Shown here: positions 63,717-63,818 of the stretch, piece after piece
How the letters are laid out: every line of letters starts with the position of its first letter
How positions within the stretch are numbered: position 1 is the stretch's first letter
NCBI GenBank assembly: GCA_017992695.1
Contig: JAGOOC010000011.1
Span: 1 to 63,818 of the forward strand
DNA: 63,818 nucleotides
Direction of reading: 5' to 3'
From: Bacteroides sp.
GTDB taxonomy: Bacteria; Bacteroidota; Bacteroidia; Bacteroidales; Bacteroidaceae
Program-made: the position numbers and the translations under genes
The notes under the pieces: model-generated
Seen by the model: only the letters and a program-made list of their open reading frames with translations
Told to the model about the DNA's origin: nothing
The model's database searches: none

Positions 63717-63818
63717 GCAAAAAAAGAGAAGAGTCTATTGCTTTTATCGTTTTTTAGTACATCAACGAGCGAATTCGATGCAGATTAATAAGCGATTTAG
63801 CAAAAGATAGAAAAGTAG

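Overview
The window looks like chromosomal DNA of a Bacteroidales bacterium, most likely Bacteroides or a close relative. The reasons are: promoters of the Bacteroidetes type (-7 TAnnTTTG, often with a -33 TTG-like element) in front of many genes; a pectin-type polysaccharide-degradation gene set; a complete moxR-bat aerotolerance operon; a DUF4295-type small gene behind rpmB-rpmG; and an archaeal/eukaryotic-like short prolyl-tRNA synthetase. The species cannot be told from the sequence alone. By eye, the first 13 kb are more GC-rich than the housekeeping part.

Layout. (1) 1-12.9 kb: one flank of a polysaccharide utilisation region. It holds the tail of a DUF5703/GH95-like hydrolase and a GH2 enzyme on the + strand. 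Convergent to these is a minus-strand operon GH2, CE12 esterase, GH28, GH106, and divergent from that operon is a GH43-like gene. Together they fit rhamnogalacturonan-type pectin breakdown; no SusC/SusD pair is inside the window. (2) 13-16.5 kb: a TonB-dependent receptor and proS. (3) 16.7-28.3 kb: tamB (minus), then tsaD, cinA, rpmB, rpmG, DUF4295, ftsY, rimO, an HU gene and an HU-transmembrane-LysM fusion. (4) 28.5-37.1 kb: moxR, DUF58, a membrane protein, batA, batB, batC, batD, batE. (5) 37.2-48.1 kb: a small HTH-like protein, a DUF2007-Usp-Usp protein, a TPR protein and gyrA (minus), clpC and htpG. (6) 48.2-51 kb: a patatin-barrel fusion and three tandem tRNA-Arg(ACG) genes. (7) 51-57.1 kb: dapA, ligA, trmD, and pyrD-pyrK with an XRE-type regulator upstream. 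(8) 57.1-58.2 kb: about 1 kb without a convincing ORF, carrying repeated 11-mers, an 11-bp hairpin and a longer foldable segment. (9) 58.2-63.8 kb: holA, amn, a solo HSDR_N nuclease-like gene overlapping nagA, and a zinc-ribbon coiled-coil gene with a Nif3-family gene.

The points that most deserve a second look are the HU-TM-LysM fusion, which could link DNA to the cell wall; two unrelated but architecturally similar arrays of tandem palindromes (exact 22-bp and 23-bp periods); the tRNA-Arg triplet with an apparent A19/U56 tertiary swap and a compensatory acceptor-stem change in the middle copy; and the 1-kb non-coding region upstream of the XRE gene. Several gene starts were moved inward because a promoter or terminator lies inside the longest ORF (clpC, patatin gene, pyrK, the Nif3 gene) or because the family N-terminus begins later (pyrD, nagA).
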